NCBI RefSeq assembly: GCF_002736145.1
Contig: NZ_CP024160.1
Location: 806,001-870,000, forward strand
Direction of reading: 5' to 3'
Length of the DNA: 64,000 bases
DNA from: Collinsella aerofaciens
GTDB lineage: Bacteria > Actinomycetota > Coriobacteriia > Coriobacteriales > Coriobacteriaceae
The notes under the pieces were generated by a model. It searched no databases. It saw only the letters and a program-made list of their open reading frames with translations, and was not told the DNA's origin. Position 1 is the first letter of the stretch. Each line of letters begins with the position of its first letter. The translations under genes were made by a program, and so were the position numbers. Positions 36,400 through 44,653 of this stretch are shown here, piece after piece.

Positions 36400-37332
36400 A
36401 TGAAAGCCATTGCCGATGCTGAAAAACAGCGACTTATAAAGCAAATCATTCGCGAAGGTTTGCTGCCCAACATCGCCCTTTCCCTCATAGCAACGGGACT
36501 GAGCGATAAAGGATTGGAGATCGCCCAGCTAACCCTCTACAACCGAATGATTCATAAATTTCGGAGACAAATTTCGCCTAACATTGAACAAGTTAAAGCA
36601 AACGTGGAGAAACGTTTTGCAATGTCTACCGTTAAACAGTCAGATACGATATGGGTTTTGTGGTTCCAAGGAATTGAAAATGCGCCTGAAGTCGTAAAAA
36701 AATGTTACGAATCTCTATTGAAATATTGCCCCCAGAAAAAGATTGTTCTCTTATCTGAAGAAAATCTAAATAATTACATTTCATTGCCAAAATACGTAGA
36801 AGATAAATATCAACAGGGCATTATCTCAAGGACGCACTATTCGGATATTGTTCGCACAAATCTCCTTACAACCCATGGCGGAACGTGGATTGATTCGACC
36901 GTATTACTTACTGCACAACCAGATTCATTTTATTTTGATTCAGACCTCTTTTTGTTTCAGACACTGTCGCCGGGAAGCAGCGGGCAAGCAATTCCTTTTT
37001 CAAGCTGGTTTATTACGGCACAAAAACCCAACCGTATTCTTTTAATGACAGAGGAGCTTCTCTATCAATACTGGAAAAACAATAACCGACTCATGGACTA
37101 CTTCACTTATCACTATTTTTTGAAAATCGCATCCGAATACTACCCTGACGAGTATTCATTGATTCCACCGGTATCCAACGAGACACCGCAATTGCTCCTT
37201 AATAGGCTTGAAACTCCTTATTCGAAACCGCAATGGGAGTTCATTAAATCCCAATCCCCTATCCATAAGGTGACTTATAAAAACACTTCGCAAAATAAAG
37301 GCACCTATTATCAAGCCATTTTTAAGAACTAA
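36400..37332 (+). CDS. Capsular polysaccharide synthesis glycosyltransferase (GT32/Caps_synth-like)
   Basis: A 310-residue protein of the capsule-synthesis/GT32-like group. The core reads IWVLWFQGIENAPEVVKKCYESL, then HYSDIVRTNLLTTHGGTWIDSTVLL, where the D-containing WIDSTV replaces the DXD motif at the nucleotide-sugar site, and later YQYWKNNNRLMDYFTYHYF. ATG 36400 is chosen for AGAGGACAG directly upstream; the frame is open to 36322 inside the previous gene. It forms a two-gene plus-strand unit with the acyltransferase. Donor and acceptor unknown. Confidence 0.86.
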   Translation: MKAIADAEKQRLIKQIIREGLLPNIALSLIATGLSDKGLEIAQLTLYNRMIHKFRRQISPNIEQVKANVEKRFAMSTVKQSDTIWVLWFQGIENAPEVVKKCYESLLKYCPQKKIVLLSEENLNNYISLPKYVEDKYQQGIISRTHYSDIVRTNLLTTHGGTWIDSTVLLTAQPDSFYFDSDLFLFQTLSPGSSGQAIPFSSWFITAQKPNRILLMTEELLYQYWKNNNRLMDYFTYHYFLKIASEYYPDEYSLIPPVSNETPQLLLNRLETPYSKPQWEFIKSQSPIHKVTYKNTSQNKGTYYQAIFKN

Positions 37333-37349
37333 ACAGTGCCAGATAATTA

Positions 37350-37388
37350 GTTCACGGCATGCCCAGTTTGAATGGACATGCCGTGAAC
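37350..37388. terminator. Bidirectional terminator-like hairpin
   Basis: A perfect 12-bp stem GTTCACGGCATG with its complement and a 15-base loop between convergent genes. No long T-run, so efficiency is unclear. Confidence 0.65.
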
Positions 37389-37405
37389 TTCAGACTCGGA
37401 GCAAC

Positions 37406-38638
37406 CTAATTTGATTTATTACTAAAAAGGGAATAACAAAGTAATAGACACAGGAAGGCCATTGTAAGCAAGTAGGACATTCCAGCACCCAAAACACCTA
37501 ATGCGGAGACAATCGGAACAGAAACTAGCAGGGCAAGTAGACCGGCAGCAACATAAGAGATCAGAATAGCCCTTTGGCACCTCATAGTTACAAGTCCATA
37601 ATACAAAACAGTGCAGACAACGTTAAACGCACCAGCAATCAGCAAAACAATCAGGGAGTCGAGATACGGACTCAGGTCAACGAGATAAATAGCTGACAAT
37701 ATAGGCAGTCCTATAAAACCAGCAACAATTACTATCGGAACTGATACTAATGCTGACCCAACAACACCTTTCTTTATTAATGATATAAAACCATTCCATC
37801 CTTGCTCGGCAAAGGTATCAGCGAGTGTTGATAACATCGGCTGGAATACAAAACCACCAATTAAATTAATGACCATTGAAGGCATTACGAGAATCGAATA
37901 AATCGTAAGTGCTTCCATAGAAAGCGCCCGTTCAACGGCAAACTTTGAAGCATTTGCCAAATAACTCGACAAGAATGCAGAAATGAACAGCGGAAAACAA
38001 ATGGAAAACAGCTTAAGAATTTGTTGTTTTGAAAAGCGCAGCTCAACATTGAATACCGATTTTGAGATAGGGATGTTTAACAGCAGCACTGAAACGAACG
38101 TGATTGCACTAGTAACTATCGCCGTTAGCAACAGATTGCCGGTTCCCGCAAACACCACACAGAATACGACTGTGGTAATGCAGACACGAATGCAATACGA
38201 ACGTGCCCCCAAATCAAGTCTGCCCAAACGCTGAAGCTGCCCCTGGTATACATCCTCATATGCATCAGCCAGTCGTAATCCAGCAATTAGAAATAAAGCC
38301 AAAGTATCACCGGAAAGGCCAGAAGAGCCCACGCATTGAATTAGTATTGCCACGACCATTGCAAGACAGGTAATTAAGCGGGCTGAATGATATGTTTGAA
38401 ATGAAAACTGCCCTTTAGTGTCGGTTACCTGAAATACTCGCGTTTCGAAAGCCCCTAGTGGGCGGTACTGCTGCCCTATCGCGTAGGCAAGCGAAAAGAG
38501 ACCACCAACATAGGCATTTGATAAGCGTGTAATTATCGCAAGTAATAAAACCCCCTGAAGTGCGTTAATGATGCTTCCGAGCGTATTCCAAAAAAAACCG
38601 CTCAAGATTAAGCTGCGTTCTTCCTTATTGACCTGCAT
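37406..38638 (-). CDS. Wzx-type oligosaccharide flippase
   Basis: Probably moves undecaprenyl-linked oligosaccharide across the membrane. About 410 residues, twelve or so TM helices. The N terminus LSGFFWNTLGSIINALQGVLLLAIITRL is typical of the MATE/Wzx polysaccharide-transporter superfamily, as are the hydrophobic repeat pattern and short basic loops. The ATG at 38638 overlaps the licD stop in a TAATG arrangement, so translation is probably coupled. An in-frame extension to 38743 lies inside licD and is rejected. The window has both this and an ABC exporter, so more than one glycan is likely. Confidence 0.85.
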   Translation of the reverse strand: MQVNKEERSLILSGFFWNTLGSIINALQGVLLLAIITRLSNAYVGGLFSLAYAIGQQYRPLGAFETRVFQVTDTKGQFSFQTYHSARLITCLAMVVAILIQCVGSSGLSGDTLALFLIAGLRLADAYEDVYQGQLQRLGRLDLGARSYCIRVCITTVVFCVVFAGTGNLLLTAIVTSAITFVSVLLLNIPISKSVFNVELRFSKQQILKLFSICFPLFISAFLSSYLANASKFAVERALSMEALTIYSILVMPSMVINLIGGFVFQPMLSTLADTFAEQGWNGFISLIKKGVVGSALVSVPIVIVAGFIGLPILSAIYLVDLSPYLDSLIVLLIAGAFNVVCTVLYYGLVTMRCQRAILISYVAAGLLALLVSVPIVSALGVLGAGMSYLLTMAFLCLLLCYSLFSNKSN

Positions 38639-39492
38639 TAATATGATCCAAAATCTAACGCTACAGGGTAGTGATTCTTTCTTTGTTCCATAGGAGGCAG
38701 CTCCATATACGCACCGTATTGACGCGTAAGCAAGCCATCCCAATCATGAGGAATCTTGACGGTAAAGTCATCAAAGGGAGATTCCAATAACGGATAGATC
38801 TCATCGGAAGTGGCTGACCACTTCATAGGATGCCTATCGGAAAAATCTGTGACGAGCTGACAGTCTTCATTTTTTGCCAACATTGCACAGCGCTCCCAAT
38901 TCTTCTGAATCCATCGTGGTGAAACGTGAAATAACTTGAGTCCCTTATGTGCTACACCGCATACAAAATAGATAGCATCCTTCTTAAGTCCATCAAAAGG
39001 CAAATATGGTTTTGGAGTTGCCGAAAGAAACCCTAAACGGCCCCAAAACCAAGTTCCAACCAGCTGATGCATCCTTCGAATTGGATTATTGGAAACTTTA
39101 TCCAACGGGAAAATATCAATACCTATAGAACGAGTCCATTTACAGTGCTCAAAGAAATCAGGCACATTCACTGTGCCCACAAGGGCAAGGTATGAAAACG
39201 GCGAAGGGTAGAATTCCTGAGTTCGCGCGTTATCGATTCTGTACTTATCTCCTAGAATCGAAAGACCTTTAGATAGGAACTTCTCGTAATCATCGCGCGG
39301 CATAGCAACATCCACGTCGTCGTCCCATGGAATAAAGCCCTGATGGCGTACGGCGCCGATGCAAGTACCGCCGTACGCATAATAATCAAGATCGAGTTCG
39401 TCACATGCATGGATAAAATCCTTCAGAACATGCTCGATAGTTCGTTGAAGCCGCTTGAGCTCATTTATATCTTCATATTCCCTAAATGCCAT
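38638..39492 (-). CDS. licD: LicD-family phosphocholine (or nucleotide-phosphate) transferase
   Basis: Transfers phosphocholine (or a related phosphoryl group) from CDP-choline to a surface glycan. The 284-residue protein carries the LicD signatures: YYAYGGTCIGAVRHQGFIPWDDDVDVAMPRDDYEKF split across the active site (the IPWDDDVD part is the metal-binding motif), and IDIFPLDKV later. The start at 39492 follows AAAGG and matches the usual family start just before a helical LKRLQRTIEHVLKDF region; upstream in-frame codons lack a site. It lies 44 bases after an NlpC/P60 repeat-protein gene and overlaps the flippase start. Two kilobases away, divergently, are licC-licA and licB-like genes. Confidence 0.9.
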   Translation of the reverse strand: MAFREYEDINELKRLQRTIEHVLKDFIHACDELDLDYYAYGGTCIGAVRHQGFIPWDDDVDVAMPRDDYEKFLSKGLSILGDKYRIDNARTQEFYPSPFSYLALVGTVNVPDFFEHCKWTRSIGIDIFPLDKVSNNPIRRMHQLVGTWFWGRLGFLSATPKPYLPFDGLKKDAIYFVCGVAHKGLKLFHVSPRWIQKNWERCAMLAKNEDCQLVTDFSDRHPMKWSATSDEIYPLLESPFDDFTVKIPHDWDGLLTRQYGAYMELPPMEQRKNHYPVALDFGSY

Positions 39493-39535
39493 AAAGCACT
39501 TTACCTTTCCTGTTACAAATCTTGCAACGAAGTAA

Positions 39536-41707
39536 TTACACAAATGGACGGGCTGCGCCGATCACATTACCCCTTGCGCTAATGGGATGAATTCCGACGC
39601 CCTGATGAGGCCAGGAGTCAATCATCATACCGCCGCCAAGTGCAATTGCGATATGCCCGCGATAATAAATCACATCGCCACGCTGAATTGAGTTCGTACT
39701 CACGGGCATAAAGATATTACTTCGATACCAATTCATGGAATTGTAGGTTTGGCTTGGATCCCAGCGATGGTTATAAGGGTTGTAAACACCCATATCCATG
39801 CCAGTAGCATAAAGGCACTGCAAGACAAAACCAGAGCAATCAACAGCTCCACCGGGAGCGGTAGACCAAGGCTCAATATATTGCGTACCGATATACTCAT
39901 AGGCGCGCTGGATAAAGGCGTTCACGCAATCTTCCCGCGTTGCTTCGACAGAAATGCGAGAAGGGGTCACATAGGTAAAGTATCCGGTGCAATAGCTAGG
40001 CAGCTGAACAGTCCAAGAGCTGACCTGAGGATACTGCGGAGGATTTTGCCAGCCAACTTTGTCACACTGGCCATCGCTCCAGAAAATTCGGCGAACGCCA
40101 TCGATGGTCCTTGCGCCCGTTGCCATAGCGCCGCTGCCGTCTAACCAATACCACTTACCCGAATCTTTAAGCCAGCCAACATGCATGCTTCCATTGGACT
40201 CAAGGTAATACCATGTTCCATTCAGGCATTTCCAACCAGTTGCCATTTTTCCGTCGGCGTTTAGGTAATACCATGCACCGCCAGTAAAAACCCATCCGGT
40301 CTTCATCACGCCAGAATCGGCATCAAGCCAATACCAATCGCCGTCAATCTTCAGCCATCCAAGATGAATGGCACCCGTTCCGGGCTCAGCGTAAAACCTA
40401 AGATTTGCGACATTAACCCAGCCGGACGCAACTTGCCAACCATCAGCTCCAGCGATTTTTAGGATAGTGCCGTTTTCGCGAATCACATCCTTGCAAAGAT
40501 ATCCATTATCATCGGCGTATCTTTGAACGCCGTCATTAACGGTAACCCAGCTTGAAACCACAAGCCTACCGCTCTGGTTTGCAAAACAATCGTTGCCGCT
40601 CACCTCAAATAAGCCCGTTTTCATGAGATGGCTAACAGGGTCCAGGTAATACCAGCTCGCACCTTCTTTATACCAGCCAGAAATAAGTGCACCAGATTGG
40701 GAGGCGAAATACCAGCCGTCCTCGACCTGGGCCCAACCAACAGCCATGGCCCCATTAGACCTTAAATAATAAGTTGCATTGCCAAGATCTAAATACCCAA
40801 CGAACATTTTACCGTCGGAAGCTGGGTCGAGATAATACCAAGCGCCGTTAACGAGTTTCCAGCCAGTAGCCGCAATACCGTTAGAGCAATAATACCAATC
40901 TGATCCATCCTTGTACCATCCATTTGCAAGGCCATAGTCACCAAAAATGTAGGTACATCCATTGATCTTTTGACGACCCTTGAACATGATGAACGTCTGT
41001 GAGTCAAAATAATAGCGAGCCCCACCTATCGTCTGCCATGACGAAGCAAGGGCACCCGATGAATAAGCCCAGTACCAATTCCCGTCAACGAGAATCCAGC
41101 CGGTTTTCATAGCACCAGAGGCATCTAAATAGTATTTCCCGCTCCCGAGGTCGACAAAACCAACCTGCATTACATGGGTGGCAGGATCCAGGTAATACCA
41201 TGTGCCGTTTTGGTAAAACCAACCAGCAGCTAAATCGCCTCCAGCATTGGCATAAAAACATTTTCCATCTGAGTTGCGTAGCCAGCAGTTCTGATATAGC
41301 GCGCCAAAAGGCGTTGCGGCATTACCGTCGTTCGCATAAAACGAAGTAGTTGATCCGCCAGCATCGGTCACATTGAAATAACCTGTCTGCATTGCACCAT
41401 CATTGGCTGGATCAAGCCAATACCAATAGCCCCCGCTTTGCAGCCAGCCGGTTTGGTGTTTACCGTTTTTTCCGTAATACCAAACTCCAGACGACTCGTC
41501 TCGTTGCCAGCCATCTTTTATGACGGAAGAAATCTCAGGTTGCAAATCATCGGAAACCACAGAAGAAAAATCCGCTTTTGACTCAATACTCTGAGCCTCA
41601 ACGGAATCCTGTGCAAACGCGACATTCGCACTCAGGGGCAAGCAGCAAGCAGTGATTAATGACGCGGCAGCACAAACAAGCGCGGCCTTCTTTTCGAATC
41701 GATACAT
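39536..41707 (-). CDS. Secreted cell-wall-binding repeat protein with NlpC/P60 endopeptidase domain
   Basis: A 723-residue exported protein with a signal peptide (about 1-32, ending SANVAFA), some two dozen aromatic-rich repeats (WLQSGGYWYWLDPANDGAM type) from about 65 to 570, and a C-terminal NlpC/P60 domain (about 585-723). The domain has the catalytic Cys in VDCSGFVLQCLY, the His in RGHIAIALGGG, and a polar residue in MIDSWPH, so it looks active. NlpC/P60 enzymes cut D-Glu-diamino-acid bonds in peptidoglycan stems; the repeats would anchor it to the wall. Strong GGGAGGG ribosome-binding site. Same strand and probably same transcript as licD. Confidence 0.93.
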   Translation of the reverse strand: MYRFEKKAALVCAAASLITACCLPLSANVAFAQDSVEAQSIESKADFSSVVSDDLQPEISSVIKDGWQRDESSGVWYYGKNGKHQTGWLQSGGYWYWLDPANDGAMQTGYFNVTDAGGSTTSFYANDGNAATPFGALYQNCWLRNSDGKCFYANAGGDLAAGWFYQNGTWYYLDPATHVMQVGFVDLGSGKYYLDASGAMKTGWILVDGNWYWAYSSGALASSWQTIGGARYYFDSQTFIMFKGRQKINGCTYIFGDYGLANGWYKDGSDWYYCSNGIAATGWKLVNGAWYYLDPASDGKMFVGYLDLGNATYYLRSNGAMAVGWAQVEDGWYFASQSGALISGWYKEGASWYYLDPVSHLMKTGLFEVSGNDCFANQSGRLVVSSWVTVNDGVQRYADDNGYLCKDVIRENGTILKIAGADGWQVASGWVNVANLRFYAEPGTGAIHLGWLKIDGDWYWLDADSGVMKTGWVFTGGAWYYLNADGKMATGWKCLNGTWYYLESNGSMHVGWLKDSGKWYWLDGSGAMATGARTIDGVRRIFWSDGQCDKVGWQNPPQYPQVSSWTVQLPSYCTGYFTYVTPSRISVEATREDCVNAFIQRAYEYIGTQYIEPWSTAPGGAVDCSGFVLQCLYATGMDMGVYNPYNHRWDPSQTYNSMNWYRSNIFMPVSTNSIQRGDVIYYRGHIAIALGGGMMIDSWPHQGVGIHPISARGNVIGAARPFV

Positions 41708-41805
41708 AAGCGACCCTCCCAGATATCTCGTTTATCTATTTTAATCCACATTCCAAAATTGATTTTCGTTACTGTCTGTTCAGTCTGTGTAGATAAATAT
41801 ATTAA

Positions 41806-41824
41806 ATTGAACAAATCGTTCAAT
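41806..41824. promoter_or_regulatory. Operator-like inverted repeat upstream of the licC-licA fusion
   Basis: ATTGAAC-AAATC-GTTCAAT: perfect 7-bp arms and a 5-base spacer, 48 bases before the GTG and next to AT-rich promoter-like sequence. A natural candidate for a winged-helix regulator. Confidence 0.5.
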
Positions 41825-41872
41825 CATTCTATTCTCTTCCTAAGTAATGAACATCTTAATTGGAGGCCTGTA

Positions 41873-43645
41873 GTGGAACTGACCAAGCGTAACTTTACAG
41901 TTCTGTACGAATACCTAAAGAACCCATATGCCAGCCAGCGAGAAGTTGCCGAGCGGACTGGCCTTTCACTTGGATCAGTAAACGCAGCAAATAAAGAGCT
42001 CACGAATGAGGGCCTTCTCGAATCGGACAGCCTAACCGACAGCGGTTACGAAGCGCTTCATCCCTATAAGGTTGAAAACGCAGTGATATTGGCTGCGGGG
42101 CTTTCGAGCCGCTTTGCTCCCATTTCGTATGAAAAGCCCAAAGGCCTTTTAAAAGTACGTGGTGAGATTCTCATTGAGCGTCAGATTAGGCAGCTGCAAG
42201 ACGCGGGTATCAGCAATATCACCGTCGTTGTCGGCTATAAAAAAGAGTATTTCTTCTATCTTGAAAGCAAGTTCGGCGTTTCGATTGTCGTCAACAACGA
42301 ATACGCATCCAAAAATAACCACGCATCGCTTATGTGCGTAAAAGAGCGGCTTGGCAACACCTACATTTGCTCAAGCGATGATTACCTTCTAAACAATCCG
42401 TTTGAAGCATATGTTTGGAAAGCATTTTATTCTGCTCAATATGCTGAAGGCGCCACCAAAGAATGGTGCATTCAAACGGGAGCAATGGATAGAATCACCA
42501 ATGTTACGATTGGCGGTTCCGATGCATGGTATATGCTCGGACATGTTTACTTTGATAAAGCGTTCTCGCTTGCGTTTAAGCAGATTCTTGAAACGGAATA
42601 TAACAAGCCCGAAACAACGGACAAGCTTTGGGAAGATCTGTATATCGAGCACATCAAGGAGCTCGATATGGCGATCAAGAAGTATCCTGAGGGCGAGATC
42701 AACGAATTCGATTCTCTTGATGAGCTGCGTGCCTTTGATCCGCATTTTATCGAAAACGTTGACTCCGATATTTTCAATAACATCGAGCAAGTGCTCGGCT
42801 GTTCCAAATCAGAGATTCACGACGTTTATCCCCTTAAACAAGGCCTTACGAACCTGTCGTGCCACTTTAGAACCAATGATGGAGAGTACGTTTACCGCCA
42901 TCCGGGAGTCGGAACCGAACTGCTTATTAACAGAAATGGAGAAGTAGCCGCACTTAAAAAGGCCAAGGAACTCGGCCTTGACGATACGTTTATTCATGAG
43001 GACCCAAAGCGCGGTTGGAAAATTTCGAAGTTTGTACCCAACGCAAAGCAGCCTGATCCACATGATGCTGCCCAAATGAATCGAATGATGCAGATGTGTC
43101 GTTCGCTTCACGAGAGCGGTGCAAATGTCGAAACCGAATTTGACTTCTACCTCGAAGCGAAGCGCTACGAATCACTTCTTCTGGAAAAAGGCCCCATCGA
43201 CATTCCAGGCTACAGGGAAATGGCCGCCGAAATCGATGAATTGGAGCACTTTGTTCAGGCCGACAATGCACCAAAATGCCTTTGTCACAATGACTTCTTC
43301 TACCTCAATTTTCTTATCGATGAAAACGACAAGTACTATCTCATTGACTGGGAATATGCTGGCATGAGCGATTACGCGAACGATTTTGGAACGTGCAGTG
43401 TCTGCTGCGAGCTTTCCGAAGATGAAGTCGACCGCGCGCTTGATGCATATTTTGGGCGCAAGGCAACTAACAACGAAGTTGCGCATAACTATGCGCATAT
43501 TGCCCTTGCAGGATGGTGCTGGTACCTCTGGTCTCTTCTGAAAGAAGCCGAAGGTGACTTCGTGGGCGAGTGGCTCTATATCTACTTTAATTACGGTGCC
43601 AAATACCTCAAAAAAGCACTGGAGATCTATCGGAAAGGTGAGTAA
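41873..43645 (+). CDS. licC-licA: HTH - LicC - LicA fusion (phosphocholine cytidylyltransferase and choline kinase)
   Basis: One 590-residue chain with three modules. Residues about 1-60 form a winged helix-turn-helix (LSLGSVNAANKELTNEGLLES, a recognition-helix pattern). Residues about 65-295 are LicC-like: VILAAGLSSRFAPISYEKPKGLLKV (nucleotidyltransferase signature with the catalytic Lys), then the CSSDDYLL metal site. Residues about 310-590 are LicA-like: VYPLKQGLTNLSCHF (glycine-rich loop), LCHNDFFYLNFLID (HxDxxxxN catalytic loop) and LIDWEYAG. Together they would make phosphocholine and then CDP-choline. GTG start with TTGGAGG upstream. Ethanolamine or another amino-alcohol could also be the substrate. 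Two bases separate it from the permease gene. Confidence 0.93.
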   Translation: MELTKRNFTVLYEYLKNPYASQREVAERTGLSLGSVNAANKELTNEGLLESDSLTDSGYEALHPYKVENAVILAAGLSSRFAPISYEKPKGLLKVRGEILIERQIRQLQDAGISNITVVVGYKKEYFFYLESKFGVSIVVNNEYASKNNHASLMCVKERLGNTYICSSDDYLLNNPFEAYVWKAFYSAQYAEGATKEWCIQTGAMDRITNVTIGGSDAWYMLGHVYFDKAFSLAFKQILETEYNKPETTDKLWEDLYIEHIKELDMAIKKYPEGEINEFDSLDELRAFDPHFIENVDSDIFNNIEQVLGCSKSEIHDVYPLKQGLTNLSCHFRTNDGEYVYRHPGVGTELLINRNGEVAALKKAKELGLDDTFIHEDPKRGWKISKFVPNAKQPDPHDAAQMNRMMQMCRSLHESGANVETEFDFYLEAKRYESLLLEKGPIDIPGYREMAAEIDELEHFVQADNAPKCLCHNDFFYLNFLIDENDKYYLIDWEYAGMSDYANDFGTCSVCCELSEDEVDRALDAYFGRKATNNEVAHNYAHIALAGWCWYLWSLLKEAEGDFVGEWLYIYFNYGAKYLKKALEIYRKGE

Positions 43646-43647
43646 CG

Positions 43648-44589
43648 ATGCAATTCGGCTTTTTTAGCGGCCTTCTTTGGGGCCTTGATACAGTAATTCT
43701 TGGAATCGGCTTGGCACTCGCGCCCTATATTGGATCGGCGGAAGCGCTTGCATGCGCCTCCATTGCGGGATCTTTTCTCCATGATGCCTTCTGTGCAATC
43801 TGGCTCTTTGGATACATGGGAGTTCGAGGCAGATTAAAAGACACGCTCGCTGCACTTAAAACTCGTTCTGGCAAGGTCGTCATCGCCGGCGCGCTGCTCG
43901 GTGGACCCATCGGAATGACCGGATACGTATTGGCGATTAATAATATCGGAGCAGCCTACACGGCAATTATCTCCGCCTTCTATCCCGCAGTCGGAGCATT
44001 CCTTTCATTCGTGCTGCTGAAGGAGAAAATGGGCAAAGGTCAGATTCTTTCCCTTCTTGTTGCCCTTTGCGGCGTAATGACGATGGGCTATCTATCGGCC
44101 GGATCGAGCGAGATTGCAAATGCCCCTCTCGGCTTACTCGGCGCGGTGCTTGCCGTTATTGGATGGGGATCCGAAGCGGTGCTGTGCGCATGGGGAATGA
44201 AAGATGATGCCGTTGATGACGAAACGGCTTTGCAAATCCGCGAAACTACAAGTGCGCTTGTTTATGGAGTGCTTGTACTTCCCCTCTTCGGAGCATGGCA
44301 TTTCACGCTGGGCGCAATCCCGAGCATGCCCACATTGATTATTGCACTCGCCGGGCTCGCAGGAACTGCATCCTATCTGTTCTATTACAAGGGCATTGCG
44401 GCAATCGGAGCAGCGCGTGCGATGGCTCTGAATATCTCCTATTCGGCATGGTCGGTGGTCTTTGGCCTGATCTTGCTTGGAACAATTCCCGACGTGGCAT
44501 CCGTAATCTGCTGCGTTGTAATTGTGTGCGGAACAGTTTTGGCAGCTAGTAACTGGGACGAACTATTTGGACGTAATAGGACAGCGTAG
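43648..44589 (+). CDS. licB: LicB-like choline permease (DMT superfamily)
   Basis: A 313-residue integral membrane protein with about ten TM helices in two repeats, the drug/metabolite-transporter fold. LicB permeases take up choline for surface decoration in Haemophilus and pneumococcus. The N-terminal stretch (GFFSGLLWGLDTVILGIGLA) and the middle ones resemble LicB, and the gene follows the LicC-LicA fusion by 2 bases, which is the main reason for the name. Many DMT proteins look alike, so choline as substrate is an inference from context. Confidence 0.85.
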   Translation: MQFGFFSGLLWGLDTVILGIGLALAPYIGSAEALACASIAGSFLHDAFCAIWLFGYMGVRGRLKDTLAALKTRSGKVVIAGALLGGPIGMTGYVLAINNIGAAYTAIISAFYPAVGAFLSFVLLKEKMGKGQILSLLVALCGVMTMGYLSAGSSEIANAPLGLLGAVLAVIGWGSEAVLCAWGMKDDAVDDETALQIRETTSALVYGVLVLPLFGAWHFTLGAIPSMPTLIIALAGLAGTASYLFYYKGIAAIGAARAMALNISYSAWSVVFGLILLGTIPDVASVICCVVIVCGTVLAASNWDELFGRNRTA

Positions 44590-44606
44590 CTTGATTAAAA
44601 ATGTAG

Positions 44607-44644
44607 TAAAAAGGGGAGAGCTCGTCGAGCTCTCCCCTTTTTTA
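44607..44644. terminator. Strong bidirectional terminator after licB
   Basis: AAAAAGGGGAGAGCTCG with its full complement and T-run: a near-palindrome between convergent licB and the C39-type repeat gene. Confidence 0.92.
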
Positions 44645-44653
44645 ACATCATGG

